Shown here: one piece after another, positions 39,293 through 49,001 of the stretch
How positions within the stretch are numbered: the first letter of the stretch is position 1
Layout: each line of letters opens with the position of its first letter
Program-made: the position numbers and the translations under genes
The notes under the pieces: generated by a model
What the model was told of the DNA's origin: nothing
Databases searched by the model: none
What the model saw: the letters and a program-made list of their open reading frames with translations, nothing else
Assembly: GCF_000961885.1 (NCBI RefSeq)
Contig: NZ_JZKH01000017.1
Span: 45,447 to 109,446 of the forward strand
Direction of reading: 5' to 3'
DNA: 64,000 bases
From: Streptomyces rubellomurinus
GTDB taxonomy: Bacteria > Actinomycetota > Actinomycetes > Streptomycetales > Streptomycetaceae

Positions 39293-40737
39293 CCGGGCCG
39301 GCCGAGCAACCGGACGGCGCGGACGCGCCCGCGCGCAGGGCCGGCCGGCACGCCGCGCCGCGCACCCCCGTACGGGTCCGCCTGCGGGGTCGGGCGCTGG
39401 CGATGGCCGCGGTGCCGACCGCGCTTCTGATGGCCGCCGCCTACACGCCGAACCCGGCGGTGGCCGAGGCCGCGGCGGGCAAGTGCGGGACGGCCCCCGC
39501 CTCGGTGCCGGACGTCGCGCCGGTCGAGACGCCCGTCCCGAAGAGCGAGCTGCCCGCACCGCCGCCCGGCCCGTCCGCGGTGCCCACCGGCGGCCCGACC
39601 TCGCTGCCCACCCAGGCACCCACCCAGGCACCCACCCAGACACCGACCCAGGCGCCGAGCGTGCCCGCCCAGCAGCCGACCTCGCCGGTCAAGCCGCCGG
39701 TCCAGACGCCGACCACCCAGCCGCCCGCCGTCCGCTCCGCCGCCACCGGCGGCTCGGGCGCGGTGAGCGCGGTCTACCGGGACGGCGGCACGGGCACCGG
39801 CACGGCCAGCCAGGCCGGCCTGATCGACGACATCGTCGGCGGCATCACCCACCTGCTGGACCCGGGGAGTGCGGCCAGCCCGTCGCCGAGCGCCAAGCCG
39901 GGTGCGACCACGCCCGCGCCGGCCACCGCCCCGGCCCCGGGCGCCCCCGCGCCGCGGGCCGGCACCCAGGCCCAGCCCGCCCAGCCGCAGCAGGCCCCGG
40001 CGGCCGGCACCCAGGGCACCGGCACCCAGGACACCGGTGCGCAGGACGCCGCGCCCGCCGCCACGCCGTCCGCGGGCCCGAGCGGGAAGGCGGCGCCGAA
40101 GCCCGCCGCCGGTGCCAAGCCGAGCGCGGGCGCCTCCGCCGCGCCCGCCGCCACGCCGTCCGGCTCGCCGACCGCGACGCCGACCACCGACCCCAACTGC
40201 GCGGTGGACGCCCGCAACCTGACGGCCGGCAAGGCCGCCGGCGGGGACGTCGTCCCGCTGCAGAACTGGACGCTGCAGTCCAGCCGGCTCGGCCTGCACG
40301 GCGCGGCCTTCCACGGCGTCTACGACGTGCGGACCCCGACCGGCACCAAGCGGGTGCTGAAGTTCGTGGTGGACAGCGTCGACATTGAGAACCTCGACAT
40401 GTCGACTCTGGAGGGCAACGGCGTCACCTTCCACGTGCAGGGCGGCCCGGGCACCACCTCGACCATGCGCAACGGCCCGGTGACCATGTACGTGGAGCGG
40501 CTGTCCGGCCACCTCTCCAAGGTGCTCGGCCTGCCGATCCCGATCGACCTGGGCGAGATCACCCTCACCCCGGACACCCTGCCGCGCTGGCTGTACGACC
40601 TGATCGGCTCCATCCCGATCCCGCTGGAGCTGGAGCTGACCCAGGTCACCGCCAAGCAGGCCGGCCAGTTCGGCGGCACGCTGCACATCCCGGGGATGCA
40701 CCTGTTCAACGACGACGCGCCCTACAGCGACAAGTAG
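39289..40737 (+). CDS. Secreted Pro/Thr/Ala-rich protein with C-terminal beta domain
   Basis: This 482-residue protein has a twin-Arg-like basic N-terminus and a hydrophobic segment (ALAMAAVPTALLMAAAYT, residues ~37-54). About 240 residues of low-complexity linker follow (TQAPTQAPTQTPTQAPS; GTQGTGTQDTG). A ~180-residue folded domain ends the protein (from about residue 303, NCAVDARNLTAGKAAGG). The folded domain contains LGLHGAAFHGVYDV and NGPVTMYVERLSGHL, which resemble the layout of DUF6230, so it may be a diverged member. It is coupled to DUF6114 by GTGA. The combined operon looks like an envelope-associated unit of unknown role. Confidence 0.75.
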   Translation: MTGPAEQPDGADAPARRAGRHAAPRTPVRVRLRGRALAMAAVPTALLMAAAYTPNPAVAEAAAGKCGTAPASVPDVAPVETPVPKSELPAPPPGPSAVPTGGPTSLPTQAPTQAPTQTPTQAPSVPAQQPTSPVKPPVQTPTTQPPAVRSAATGGSGAVSAVYRDGGTGTGTASQAGLIDDIVGGITHLLDPGSAASPSPSAKPGATTPAPATAPAPGAPAPRAGTQAQPAQPQQAPAAGTQGTGTQDTGAQDAAPAATPSAGPSGKAAPKPAAGAKPSAGASAAPAATPSGSPTATPTTDPNCAVDARNLTAGKAAGGDVVPLQNWTLQSSRLGLHGAAFHGVYDVRTPTGTKRVLKFVVDSVDIENLDMSTLEGNGVTFHVQGGPGTTSTMRNGPVTMYVERLSGHLSKVLGLPIPIDLGEITLTPDTLPRWLYDLIGSIPIPLELELTQVTAKQAGQFGGTLHIPGMHLFNDDAPYSDK

Positions 40738-40759
40738 CCGCGACAAGTAGTCGGCACCA

Positions 40760-40811
40760 CAACGCCGTTGGGGCGGCCCTCCGCGAACGGAGGGCCGCCC
40801 CAACGGCGTTG
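40760..40811. terminator. Very long bidirectional terminator
   Basis: A perfect 24-bp stem with a 4-base loop (CGAA) lies between the DUF6230 operon and pyk. Each arm begins or ends with an 11-bp self-palindrome (CAACGCCGTTG). It lies 22 bp after one stop and 14 bp from the other. Confidence 0.9.
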
Positions 40812-40825
40812 GCGCTACCGGTGGC

Positions 40826-42253
40826 TCACTCGCCCCGGGTGCCCAGGTGGTGCACCTGGACCATGTTGGTGGTGCCGGGGATGCCGACCGGGACACCGGC
40901 GGTGACGATCACCGTGGAGCCCTCCTCCAGCCGGCCCATCTTCAGCAGCTCGCGGTCGACCTGGGCGACCATCGCGTCGGTGGTGGCGACCTGCTCGGTG
41001 ACGTAGGCCTCGACGCCCCAGCTGAGCGAGAGCTGGTTGCGGGTGGCCGAGTCGGGGGTGAACGCGATCACCGGGATCGGCGAGCGGTAGCGGGACAGCC
41101 GGCGCGCGGTGTCACCGGACTTGGTGAACGCGACCAGCGCCTTGCCGTTCAGGAAGTCGCCGAGCTCGCACGCGGCGCGGGCGACCGAGCCGCCCTGGGT
41201 GCGCGGCTTGCGGCCCGGGTTGAGCGGCTGGAGGCCCTGGCCGACCAGCTCCTCCTCGGCCTTCTCGCAGATCCGGCTCATGGTGCGGACGGTCTCGACC
41301 GGGTACTTGCCGACGCTGGACTCGGCGGAGAGCATCACCGCGTCGGTGCCGTCCAGGATGGCGTTCGCGACGTCGGAGACCTCGGCGCGGGTCGGGCGCG
41401 AGGCGTGGATCATCGACTCCATCATCTGGGTGGCGACGATGACCGGCTTGGCGTTGCGGCGGGCCAGCGTGATCAGCTGCTTCTGGACCAGCGGCACCCG
41501 CTCCAGCGGGTACTCCACCGCGAGGTCGCCGCGGGCGACCATGATGGCGTCGAAGGCGAGGACGATCTCCTCCATGGCCTCGACGGCCTGCGGCTTCTCG
41601 ATCTTGGCGATGACCGGCACCCGGATGCCGACCTCGTCCATGATCGCGTGGACGTCCTTGATGTCGGCCGCGTTGCGGACGAAGGACAGCGCGACCATGT
41701 CGACGCCGAGGCGCAGCGCGAACCGCAGGTCGTCCTTGTCCTTCTCGGACAGCGCGGGCACGTTCACGGCCGCGCCGGGCAGGTTGATGCCCTTGTTGTT
41801 CGAGAGCACGCCGCCCTCGACCACCACGGTCTTCACCCGCGGGCCGTCGACGCTGACGACCTCCAGGGCGATGACGCCGTCGTTGATCAGGATCGGGTCG
41901 CCGGGCTTCACGTCGCCGGGCAGGCCCTTGTAGGTGGTGCCGCAGATGTGCTGGTCACCGGGGACGTCCTCGGTGGTGATGGTGAACTCGTCGCCGTTGT
42001 CGACGGTCACCGGGCCGTTGGCGAAGGTCGCCAGACGGATCTTGGGACCCTGGAGGTCGGCAAGGACGCCGATGGCCTTGCCGGTGTCCTCCGAGACCTG
42101 GCGGACCTTTCGGTACCGCTCCTCGTGGTCCGCGTGGTTGCCGTGGCTCATGTTCAGTCGGGCGACGTTCATGCCCGCCTCGACGATGGCCTTCAGCTGT
42201 TCGTAGGAGTCCGTCGCCGGACCCAGGGTGCAGACAATTTTCGCTCGGCGCAT
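40826..42253 (-). CDS. pyk: Pyruvate kinase
   Basis: This 475-residue glycolytic enzyme makes pyruvate and ATP from phosphoenolpyruvate and ADP. Family motifs are present: the N-terminal RRAKIVCTLGPAT, MNVARLNMSHG, the catalytic VPVIAKIEKPQAVEAM, MVARGDLAVEYPLERVPLVQK and the C-terminal regulatory domain. ATG 42253 fits the usual start. There is no Shine-Dalgarno site, but TAGACT ends 9 bp upstream, suggesting a leaderless message. By position it corresponds to one of the two streptomycete pyruvate kinases (pyk2). It is adjacent to ackA-pta on the same strand, forming a pyruvate-acetate node. Confidence 0.97.
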   Translation of the reverse strand: MRRAKIVCTLGPATDSYEQLKAIVEAGMNVARLNMSHGNHADHEERYRKVRQVSEDTGKAIGVLADLQGPKIRLATFANGPVTVDNGDEFTITTEDVPGDQHICGTTYKGLPGDVKPGDPILINDGVIALEVVSVDGPRVKTVVVEGGVLSNNKGINLPGAAVNVPALSEKDKDDLRFALRLGVDMVALSFVRNAADIKDVHAIMDEVGIRVPVIAKIEKPQAVEAMEEIVLAFDAIMVARGDLAVEYPLERVPLVQKQLITLARRNAKPVIVATQMMESMIHASRPTRAEVSDVANAILDGTDAVMLSAESSVGKYPVETVRTMSRICEKAEEELVGQGLQPLNPGRKPRTQGGSVARAACELGDFLNGKALVAFTKSGDTARRLSRYRSPIPVIAFTPDSATRNQLSLSWGVEAYVTEQVATTDAMVAQVDRELLKMGRLEEGSTVIVTAGVPVGIPGTTNMVQVHHLGTRGE

Positions 42254-42347
42254 ATCGGTCAGTCTATCCGTTCGTGTTATAGGCGCATTCGGCACGGATC
42301 GTGAGGAATCGCCGACGAATCGTCCCGAGGAGCGAGACGGGCGGGTC

Positions 42348-43586
42348 TCATTCCCCGGGCAGTCGCTCCCCGGGCAGTGCGCTCTCCCGGTGGACCAGGG
42401 CGAAGGACTGGCGGGCGATCTCCAGCTCCTCGTCCGTGGGCACCACGGCGACCGCCACCCGGGCGTACCCGGGCGAGATGATCCGGGGCTCCGCCGAGCG
42501 CACCGAGTTCAACTCGGCGTCCACGGCGATGCCCAGCTCGTCCAGCCCGGCGGTGGCCGCCGCGCGCACCGGCGCCGCATTCTCCCCGACCCCCGCGGTG
42601 AACGCGATCGCGTCCACCCGGCCGAGCACCGCGTAGTAGCCGCCGATGTACTTGCGCAGCCGGTGGACGTACGCGTCGAAGGCGAGCTTCGCGTCCGCGT
42701 CCCCCTCGTCCGCGCGGCGCATGATCTCGCGCATGTCGTTGTCCCCGCACAGGCCGCGCAGGCCGCTGCGGCGGTTCAGCAGGTCGTCGATCTCGTCCAC
42801 GGACAGGCCGCCGACCCGGTGCAGGTGGAACACCACGCCCGCGTCGATGTCACCCGAACGAGTGCCCATCACCAGGCCCTCCAGCGGCGTCAGGCCCATC
42901 GAGGTGTCCACGCAGCGGCCGCCGCTGACCGCCGACGCGGAGGCGCCGTTGCCCAGATGCAGCACGATCACGTTCACCTCGGCCGGGTCCTTGCCGAGCA
43001 GCCGGGCGGTGGCCCGCGAGACGTACTGGTGCGAGGTGCCGTGGAAGCCGTAGCGGCGCACCCGGTGCTCGTCGGCGACGGCCTTGTCGATCGCGTACCG
43101 GGCCGCGTGCTCGGGCATCGAGGCGTGGAAGGCGGTGTCGAACACGGCCACCTGCGGCAGGTCGGGCCGCAGCGCGCGGGCCACCTCGATGCCGACGATG
43201 TTCGCCGGGTTGTGCAGCGGCGCGACCGGGATCAGCCGGCGGATCTCCGTGAGCACCTCGTCGGTGATCACGGTCGGCTCGGTGAACCGCTTGCCGCCGT
43301 GCACCACCCGGTGGCCGATCGCGGCCAGCTCGGGGGAGTCCAGGCCGAGGCCGTCCGCGGCCAGCTCCTCGGCGACGGCCTTCAGCGCGGCCGAGTGGTC
43401 CGGGAAGACCTGCAGCAGCTCGCGCCGGTCGCCCGTGCGCGGGGCGTGCGCCAGCCGCCCGCTGGGCTCGCCGATCCGCTCGACCAGGCCGGCGGCGAGC
43501 CGGGTGCCGTCCAGCATGTCGATCAGCTGGTACTTCACCGACGAGGAGCCGGCGTTCAGGACGAGAACGCGCGTACCTTCACTCAC
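42348..43586 (-). CDS. ackA: Acetate kinase
   Basis: This 412-residue enzyme converts acetyl phosphate and ADP to acetate and ATP. Visible signatures: RVLVLNAGSSSVKYQ near the N-terminus, VFDTAFHASMPEHA, RRYGFHGTSHQYV with the catalytic His, VLHLGNGASASAV, and GVGENAAPVR near the end. GTG 43586 overlaps the pta stop by 4 bp (GTGA), so the two are translationally coupled, as in other actinobacteria. The frame continues to 44111 inside pta without homology. Confidence 0.97.
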   Translation of the reverse strand: MSEGTRVLVLNAGSSSVKYQLIDMLDGTRLAAGLVERIGEPSGRLAHAPRTGDRRELLQVFPDHSAALKAVAEELAADGLGLDSPELAAIGHRVVHGGKRFTEPTVITDEVLTEIRRLIPVAPLHNPANIVGIEVARALRPDLPQVAVFDTAFHASMPEHAARYAIDKAVADEHRVRRYGFHGTSHQYVSRATARLLGKDPAEVNVIVLHLGNGASASAVSGGRCVDTSMGLTPLEGLVMGTRSGDIDAGVVFHLHRVGGLSVDEIDDLLNRRSGLRGLCGDNDMREIMRRADEGDADAKLAFDAYVHRLRKYIGGYYAVLGRVDAIAFTAGVGENAAPVRAAATAGLDELGIAVDAELNSVRSAEPRIISPGYARVAVAVVPTDEELEIARQSFALVHRESALPGERLPGE

Positions 43587-45712
43587 TGTTCGGCTCCCTT
43601 GCGGTCCTGCGACTGGATCGCGGTGATCGCGACCGTGTTGACGATGTCCTGCACCAGCGCCCCGCGCGAGAGGTCGTTGACGGGCTTGCGCAGCCCCTGC
43701 AGCACCGGGCCGACCGCCACCGCGCCGGCCGAGCGCTGGACGGCCTTGTAGGTGTTGTTGCCGGTGTTGAGGTCCGGGAAGATCAGCACGGTGGCCCGCC
43801 CGGCGACCTCCGAGCCCGGCAGCTTGGTCGCCGCGACGTACGGGTCCACCGCCGCGTCGTACTGGATCGGCCCCTCGACCAGGATGTCCGGGCGCAGCGC
43901 GCGGACGAGCTCGGTCGCCTTGCGGACCTTGTCCACGTCCGCGCCCGAGCCGGAGGTGCCGGTCGAGTAGGACAGCATCGCGACCCGCGGCTCCACCCCG
44001 AACTGGGCGGCGGTGGCGGCGGACTGGATGGCGATGTCGGCCAGCTGCTGGGCGTCCGGGTCCGGGTTGACCGCGCAGTCGCCGTACACCAGCACCTTGT
44101 CGGCCAGGCACATGAAGAAGACGGACGAGACGATCGAGGCGCCCGGCGAGGTCTTGATCACCTCGAAGGCCGGCCGGATGGTCGCGGCCGTGGAGTGCAC
44201 CGCGCCGGACACCATGCCGTCCGCGATGCCCTCCTGCACCATCAGGGTGCCGAAGTAGGAGACATCGGTGACCACGTCCAGGGCCAGCTCGACGGTCATC
44301 CCCTTGTGGGCGCGCAGCCGCGCGTACAGCTCGGCGAACTGGCGGCGCAGCGGGCTGGTGGTCGGGTCGACGATCCGGGCCTGCGCGCGGTCAGCGCCCG
44401 GCTCCTCCTGCGGCAGGTCGATGCCGAGGGCCGCGGCCTTGCGGCGCACCGCGTCGACCTCGCCGAGCAGGGTGAGGTCGCAGATGTTGCGGCGCAGCAG
44501 GATCTCGGCGGCGCGCAGCACCCGCTCCTCGGTGCCCTCCGGCAGGACGACGTGCCGGCGGTTGCCGCGGGCCCGCTCCAGCAGCTCGTGCTCGAACATC
44601 ATCGGGGTGACCCGCTCGGACCGGCCGACCTCGATCCGGTTCGTCAACTCGGCGGTGTCGACGTGCAGTTCGAACAGTCCGAGGGCGATCTCGGCCTTCC
44701 GGGGGCTGGCCGCGGTGAGCTTGCCCTCCAGGTGGGTCAGGGCGGCGGCGGTGGGCCAGCTGCCCTCGGGGACGACGGCGACGGGCGTGCCGGGGGCGAG
44801 CCGGGCGGCGAGCGCCATCACGTTCGGGCCGGGGTGCTGGCCGAGGGTCAGCAGCACGCCGGCGATCGGCGGGGCGCCGGCGGCGTGCGCGGCCAGCGAG
44901 CCGACCACCAGGTCGGCGCGGTCCCCGGGGGTGACGACCAGGGCGCCCTCGGTCAGCGCGTCCAGGAAGGTGGGCAGCATGGCGCCGCCGAAGACGAAGC
45001 CGCGGACGTCCCGGGCCAGGCCGGCGGCGTCGCCGAGCAGCACCTCGGCGCCGGTCGCCTCGACCAGCTGCGCGACGGTGGGCGCGGCCAGGGCCGGCTC
45101 CTCCGGGATGACGTAGGCGGGGATCGGCAGCTTCTCGGTGAGGGTGCGCTGGATGCGCTGCTTGGTGCTCGGGGCGACCCGGTTGGCGATCATCGCCAGG
45201 GTCTCGCAGCCGAGGTCGGTGTACGCCCGGTGGGCGTTGCGGACCTCGGCGATCACCGCCTCCGCCTCCTTGCCCTGCCCGCCGACCACCGGCAGCACGG
45301 CGGCGCCGAATTCGTTCGCCAGGCGGGCGTTGAAGGCCAGTTCGTCCGGGATGGTGGTGTCCGCGAAGTCGGTGCCGAGCACCAGGACGGCCTGGCAGCG
45401 GCGTTCCAGCGCGCGGAACCGGTCGACCAGGACGGAGACCAGTTCGTCCTGGCCCTGCGCGGCCTGCAGCGCGGCCGCCTCCTCGTAGGTGAGCCCGTAC
45501 AGCTCCGGGCCGGGCAGGTCGATCCGGTACCGCCCGCGCAGCAGCTCGACCACGTGGTCCGCCCCGGGCTCGCCGGGTGCGCTCGCGTGCACCAGCGGCC
45601 GGAACACCCCGACCCGGTCCACCTGCCGGGTGAGCAGTTCCATGACCCCGAGCTCGACCGCCTGGCGGCCGTCCCCCCGGTCGATTCCGGTCACGTACAC
45701 GCTGCGCGCCAC
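43583..45712 (-). CDS. pta: Phosphate acetyltransferase, long form
   Basis: This 709-residue long-form Pta converts acetyl-CoA and phosphate to acetyl phosphate. An N-terminal P-loop-like region (ARSVYVTGIDRGDGRQAVELG) and a DRTGG-type domain (residues ~215-330) precede the PTA_PTB catalytic domain (~390-705), which includes VLPEGTEERVLRAAEI, DGMVSGAVHSTA and FPDLNTGNNTYKAVQR. GTG 45712 has GGAG 8 bases upstream. It is the first gene of pta-ackA. A TGGTC-N5-GACCA palindrome lies about 30 bp upstream. Confidence 0.96.
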   Translation of the reverse strand: MARSVYVTGIDRGDGRQAVELGVMELLTRQVDRVGVFRPLVHASAPGEPGADHVVELLRGRYRIDLPGPELYGLTYEEAAALQAAQGQDELVSVLVDRFRALERRCQAVLVLGTDFADTTIPDELAFNARLANEFGAAVLPVVGGQGKEAEAVIAEVRNAHRAYTDLGCETLAMIANRVAPSTKQRIQRTLTEKLPIPAYVIPEEPALAAPTVAQLVEATGAEVLLGDAAGLARDVRGFVFGGAMLPTFLDALTEGALVVTPGDRADLVVGSLAAHAAGAPPIAGVLLTLGQHPGPNVMALAARLAPGTPVAVVPEGSWPTAAALTHLEGKLTAASPRKAEIALGLFELHVDTAELTNRIEVGRSERVTPMMFEHELLERARGNRRHVVLPEGTEERVLRAAEILLRRNICDLTLLGEVDAVRRKAAALGIDLPQEEPGADRAQARIVDPTTSPLRRQFAELYARLRAHKGMTVELALDVVTDVSYFGTLMVQEGIADGMVSGAVHSTAATIRPAFEVIKTSPGASIVSSVFFMCLADKVLVYGDCAVNPDPDAQQLADIAIQSAATAAQFGVEPRVAMLSYSTGTSGSGADVDKVRKATELVRALRPDILVEGPIQYDAAVDPYVAATKLPGSEVAGRATVLIFPDLNTGNNTYKAVQRSAGAVAVGPVLQGLRKPVNDLSRGALVQDIVNTVAITAIQSQDRKGAEQ

Positions 45713-45743
45713 CCGGGTGTCTCCGTCCCGTCGTCTCGGAAAG

Positions 45744-45758
45744 TGGTCATATCGACCA
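45744..45758. promoter_or_regulatory. Palindrome in the pta promoter region
   Basis: TGGTC-ATATC-GACCA is a 5-bp inverted repeat, 32 bp before the pta start. It overlaps a -10-like TATGGT on the minus strand. Confidence 0.35.
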
Positions 45759-45841
45759 TACCTTCGCACCGTGAACGCCCGTCCGCGAGCAGGGGGCCGG
45801 GGCGGAAATGAGGACGAAGGTCCCACCGGGAACGGCGGAGG

Positions 45842-46507
45842 TCACGGCCCGCGGTCGGCGAGCTCCGAGCCGGACAGCTCCACCGTCCTCCCGGTGACGT
45901 GGACCTGAGACACCCGCCCGTCCACCAGCCAGCCGTGCGGACGCACGAGGGCCCCGTCGCGGCCCGGGGTCCAGCCGTCGGCGGCGAGCGCGGCGCGCAG
46001 GCGGGCCTCCACCTCGTCGGCCGGCAGGCCGGTGTCGCTGCCGATCGTGAGGGTCCGGGAGCAGAAGTCGGAGCCGCAGGAGCCCCCGGTGACGGCGGTG
46101 GCGGTCAGCCCGGGAGGCAGGGACAGCTCCGCGCGGCTCGGGACGAAGGCGTCGTGGGCGAGCAGCTGGTAGGCGAACGCGATGCCCGCGCCGACCAGGA
46201 CGTGGGCGGTGACCGCGACGGCCGATCCGGCGACCGGGTGGTCGTAGTCCTTCCCGGTCCGGGGGCCGCGCAGCCGCTGCTCGGCCAGCACGCCCGCCAG
46301 GAGGACCAGGCCGGCGGCGACGGGGTAGCCGGTCTCGATCTCGGCGGTGGCGCGGGTGAAGTACCAGTCCTCCTCCAGCCCGACCAGCGCGAGGGCCAGG
46401 CCGGCGAGGACGGCGAAGACGGCCGCTCCGACGATCCGGGTGCGGACCAGGAACGCCCAGCAGGCCGGCGGCAGCAGCAGGTAGACCAGTTCCAGAGCCA
46501 CGAACAC
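45842..46507 (-). CDS. Hypothetical membrane protein
   Basis: This 221-residue protein has four predicted N-terminal helices (FVALELVYLLLPPACWAFLV; GAAVFAVLAGLALALVG; VAAGLVLLAGVLAE; HVLVGAGIAFAYQLLA). A ~95-residue exterior domain follows with a possible disulfide in GGSCGSDFCSRT. GTG 46507 has a GGGGGG run 7 bases upstream; TTG 46513 is an alternative start. No family recognised. It lies between glgB and pta on the same strand and may be the last gene of the glg transcript. Confidence 0.65.
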   Translation of the reverse strand: MFVALELVYLLLPPACWAFLVRTRIVGAAVFAVLAGLALALVGLEEDWYFTRATAEIETGYPVAAGLVLLAGVLAEQRLRGPRTGKDYDHPVAGSAVAVTAHVLVGAGIAFAYQLLAHDAFVPSRAELSLPPGLTATAVTGGSCGSDFCSRTLTIGSDTGLPADEVEARLRAALAADGWTPGRDGALVRPHGWLVDGRVSQVHVTGRTVELSGSELADRGP

Positions 46508-46559
46508 GAGCAAGCCCCCCGCCTGCTGACGATCAGTCCCAGGCGGGGAGCCTAGAGCC

Positions 46560-48929
46560 TCAGGCCGGGCGGAGCCAGAGGGTGGCGAGCGGGGGGAGGA
46601 CGAGCTCGGCGGAGCGCGGCTGGCCGTCCCAGGGAGTCGGATCGGCCTTGACGGGGTGGGAGTTGCCGATGCCGCTGCCGCCGTAGGCCTCGGCGTCGGT
46701 GTTCAGCACCTCCTCCCAGAGCTGCTCGCGGCCGTCCAGGGCGGGCAGGCCGACGCGGTGGCCGTGCCGGACGACGGGGGAGAAGTTGCAGACCGCGACG
46801 AGCGGGGAGCCGTCCGCGGCGTGGCGGACGAAGGTGAGCAGGTTGTCCTCGGCGGCGCCGCCGTCGAGCCAGCGGAAGCCCTCCGGGGTGGTGTCGAGCT
46901 CCCAGAGCGCGGGGGTGTCGAGGTAGCGGCGGTTGAGGTCGCGGACGAGGCGGCGCACGCCCCGGTGGTCCTCGTGGGCCGGCCACTGCTCGTCGAGCAC
47001 CCACCACTGCGGGCCCTGCTCGTGGTCCCACTCCGCTCCCTGGGCGAACTCCTGCCCCATGAAGAGCAGTTGCTTGCCCGGGTGGGCCCACATGAAGCCC
47101 AGGTAGGCGCGGTGGTTGGCGCGCTGCTGCCACCAGTCGCCGGGCATCTTGGAGACCAGGGCCTGCTTGCCGTGCACCACCTCGTCGTGCGAGATCGGCA
47201 GGACGTAGTTCTCGGAGTAGGCGTACACCATCGAGAAGGTGATCTCGTTGTGGTGGTACTTGCGGTGCACGGGCTCCTTGGACATGTAGACCAGCGAGTC
47301 GTGCATCCAGCCCATGTTCCACTTCAGCCCGAAGCCGAGGCCGCCCGCGTCGGTGGGGCGGGTGACGCCGTCCCAGGCGGTGGACTCCTCGGCGATGGTG
47401 ACCACGCCGGGGCAGCGCCGGTAGACGGTGGCGTTCATCTCCTGCAGGAAGGCGGCGGCGTCGAGGTTCTCCCGGCCGCCGTACTGGTTGGGCGTCCAGG
47501 CGCCGCCCTCGCGGGAGTAGTCGAGGTAGAGCATGGAGGCGACGGCGTCCACCCGCAGGCCGTCGACGTGGAACTCCTCGCACCAGTAGACGGCGTTGGC
47601 GACGAGGAAGTTGCGCACCTCCGTGCGGCCGTAGTCGAACTCCAGCGTCCCCCAGTCCGGGTGCTCGGCGCGCAGCGGGTCGGCGGGCTCGTACAGCGGC
47701 TCGCCGTCGAAGCGGGCCAGTGCGAAGGCGTCCTTGGGGAAGTGGGCGGGCACCCAGTCGACGATGACGCCGATGCCGTGCCGGTGCAGGGTGTCGACCA
47801 GGTGGCGGAAGTCGTCGGGGCTGCCGAGCCGGGCGGTGGGGGCGTAGTAGCCGGAGACCTGGTAGCCCCAGGAGCCGCCGAAGGGGTGCTCCATCACCGG
47901 CATGAACTCGACGTGGGTGAAGCCCAACTCCTTGAGGTAGCCGGGCAGTTCCTCGGCGATCGCGCGGTAGGTGGTGAGTTCGGGCCGCCACGAGGCGAGG
48001 TGCAGCTCGTACACCGACATGGGCGCGCGGTGGTGTGCGGCGCGGGCCCGGCGGGCCATCCACTCGTCGTCCTGCCAGACGTGGTCGGAGGAGGTGACCA
48101 CCGAGGCGGTGCCGGGCGGGCACTGCGCGGCGCGGGCGAGCGGGTCGGCCTTGTCGAGCACCCAGCCCTGCCGGGTGTGGATCTCGTACTTGTACGTGGT
48201 GCCCTCGGCGAGGCCGGGGACGAACAGCTCCCAGATGCCGGAGGAGCCGAGCGAGCGCATCGGGTGGCCGGTGCCGTCCCAGTGGTTGAAGTCGCCGATC
48301 AGCCGGACCCCGACCGCGTTCGGCGCCCAGACGGCGAAGGCGGTCCCGGTGACGCCGTCGACGGTGCGCACGTGCGAGCCGAGTGCCCGCCACAGCTGCT
48401 CGTGCCGGCCCTCGGAGATCAGGTGCAGGTCGAGCTCGCCGAGGGTCGGCGGGGTGCGGTAGCCGTCCTGCTGGCGCAGCGGCTCGCCGCCGGGGTACGT
48501 CACCAGCAGGGTGTAGTCGGGGCGTTCGCCGCCGGCCACCAGCCCGGTGAACAACCCGCCCTGCTGGTGGGTGAGTTCGGCCGGCCCCTGGGCGGTCTCG
48601 ACGACCACCCGCTCGGCGAGCGGGCGCAGCACCCGGATCGCCGTGCCGCCGTGCACCGGGTGCGCGCCGAGCAGCGCGTGCGGGTCGTGGTGCTGCCCGC
48701 CGACCAGCCGGTCGACCTCGGCGGGCGGCAGCGGTGCCTCGGGCAGCCGTACGGCCGCCGGCAGAGCCTCCGGCGGGTCCTGCGGCCGCTCGGCCCGGAC
48801 GGCCCGTTCGGCCCGGACGGGCGCCTTGGGCGCGGGCCCGGGACGGGCCGCTCCGGGAGTGTCCGTACCGGCCAGGAAGGTGGCCGGTACGGGGCGGGTG
48901 GGGCGGCCGGTCGGGTCGGGCGGCGTCAC
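46560..48929 (-). CDS. glgB: 1,4-alpha-glucan branching enzyme
   Basis: This 789-residue GH13 enzyme introduces alpha-1,6 branches. The first ~65 residues are Pro/Arg-rich and disordered. Two N-terminal beta modules follow ([38 protein letters not shown]), then the catalytic barrel with nucleophile Asp461 ([11 protein letters not shown]), acid Glu514 (TIAEESTAW) and [12 protein letters not shown]-terminal beta domain ends it. GTG 48929 has GGAGG upstream. It is the last step of the GlgE pathway operon (glgE-treS-mak-glgB): it branches the linear maltosyl chains built by GlgE. Confidence 0.96.
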   Translation of the reverse strand: MTPPDPTGRPTRPVPATFLAGTDTPGAARPGPAPKAPVRAERAVRAERPQDPPEALPAAVRLPEAPLPPAEVDRLVGGQHHDPHALLGAHPVHGGTAIRVLRPLAERVVVETAQGPAELTHQQGGLFTGLVAGGERPDYTLLVTYPGGEPLRQQDGYRTPPTLGELDLHLISEGRHEQLWRALGSHVRTVDGVTGTAFAVWAPNAVGVRLIGDFNHWDGTGHPMRSLGSSGIWELFVPGLAEGTTYKYEIHTRQGWVLDKADPLARAAQCPPGTASVVTSSDHVWQDDEWMARRARAAHHRAPMSVYELHLASWRPELTTYRAIAEELPGYLKELGFTHVEFMPVMEHPFGGSWGYQVSGYYAPTARLGSPDDFRHLVDTLHRHGIGVIVDWVPAHFPKDAFALARFDGEPLYEPADPLRAEHPDWGTLEFDYGRTEVRNFLVANAVYWCEEFHVDGLRVDAVASMLYLDYSREGGAWTPNQYGGRENLDAAAFLQEMNATVYRRCPGVVTIAEESTAWDGVTRPTDAGGLGFGLKWNMGWMHDSLVYMSKEPVHRKYHHNEITFSMVYAYSENYVLPISHDEVVHGKQALVSKMPGDWWQQRANHRAYLGFMWAHPGKQLLFMGQEFAQGAEWDHEQGPQWWVLDEQWPAHEDHRGVRRLVRDLNRRYLDTPALWELDTTPEGFRWLDGGAAEDNLLTFVRHAADGSPLVAVCNFSPVVRHGHRVGLPALDGREQLWEEVLNTDAEAYGGSGIGNSHPVKADPTPWDGQPRSAELVLPPLATLWLRPA

Positions 48930-49001
48930 GGCGTGGTCCTCCTGCGGCGGGGGTGGGCGAACTCCTGCGGGCGGTGCGGGACAGGCGTGGGGCGGGCGGG
49001 A

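Noticed and set aside
39597..39660. Short tandem repeats (CACCCAGGC-type) as a possible CRISPR or minisatellite
   Set aside because: They are in-frame Thr-Gln-Ala-Pro codons in the linker of the secreted protein, without spacers.
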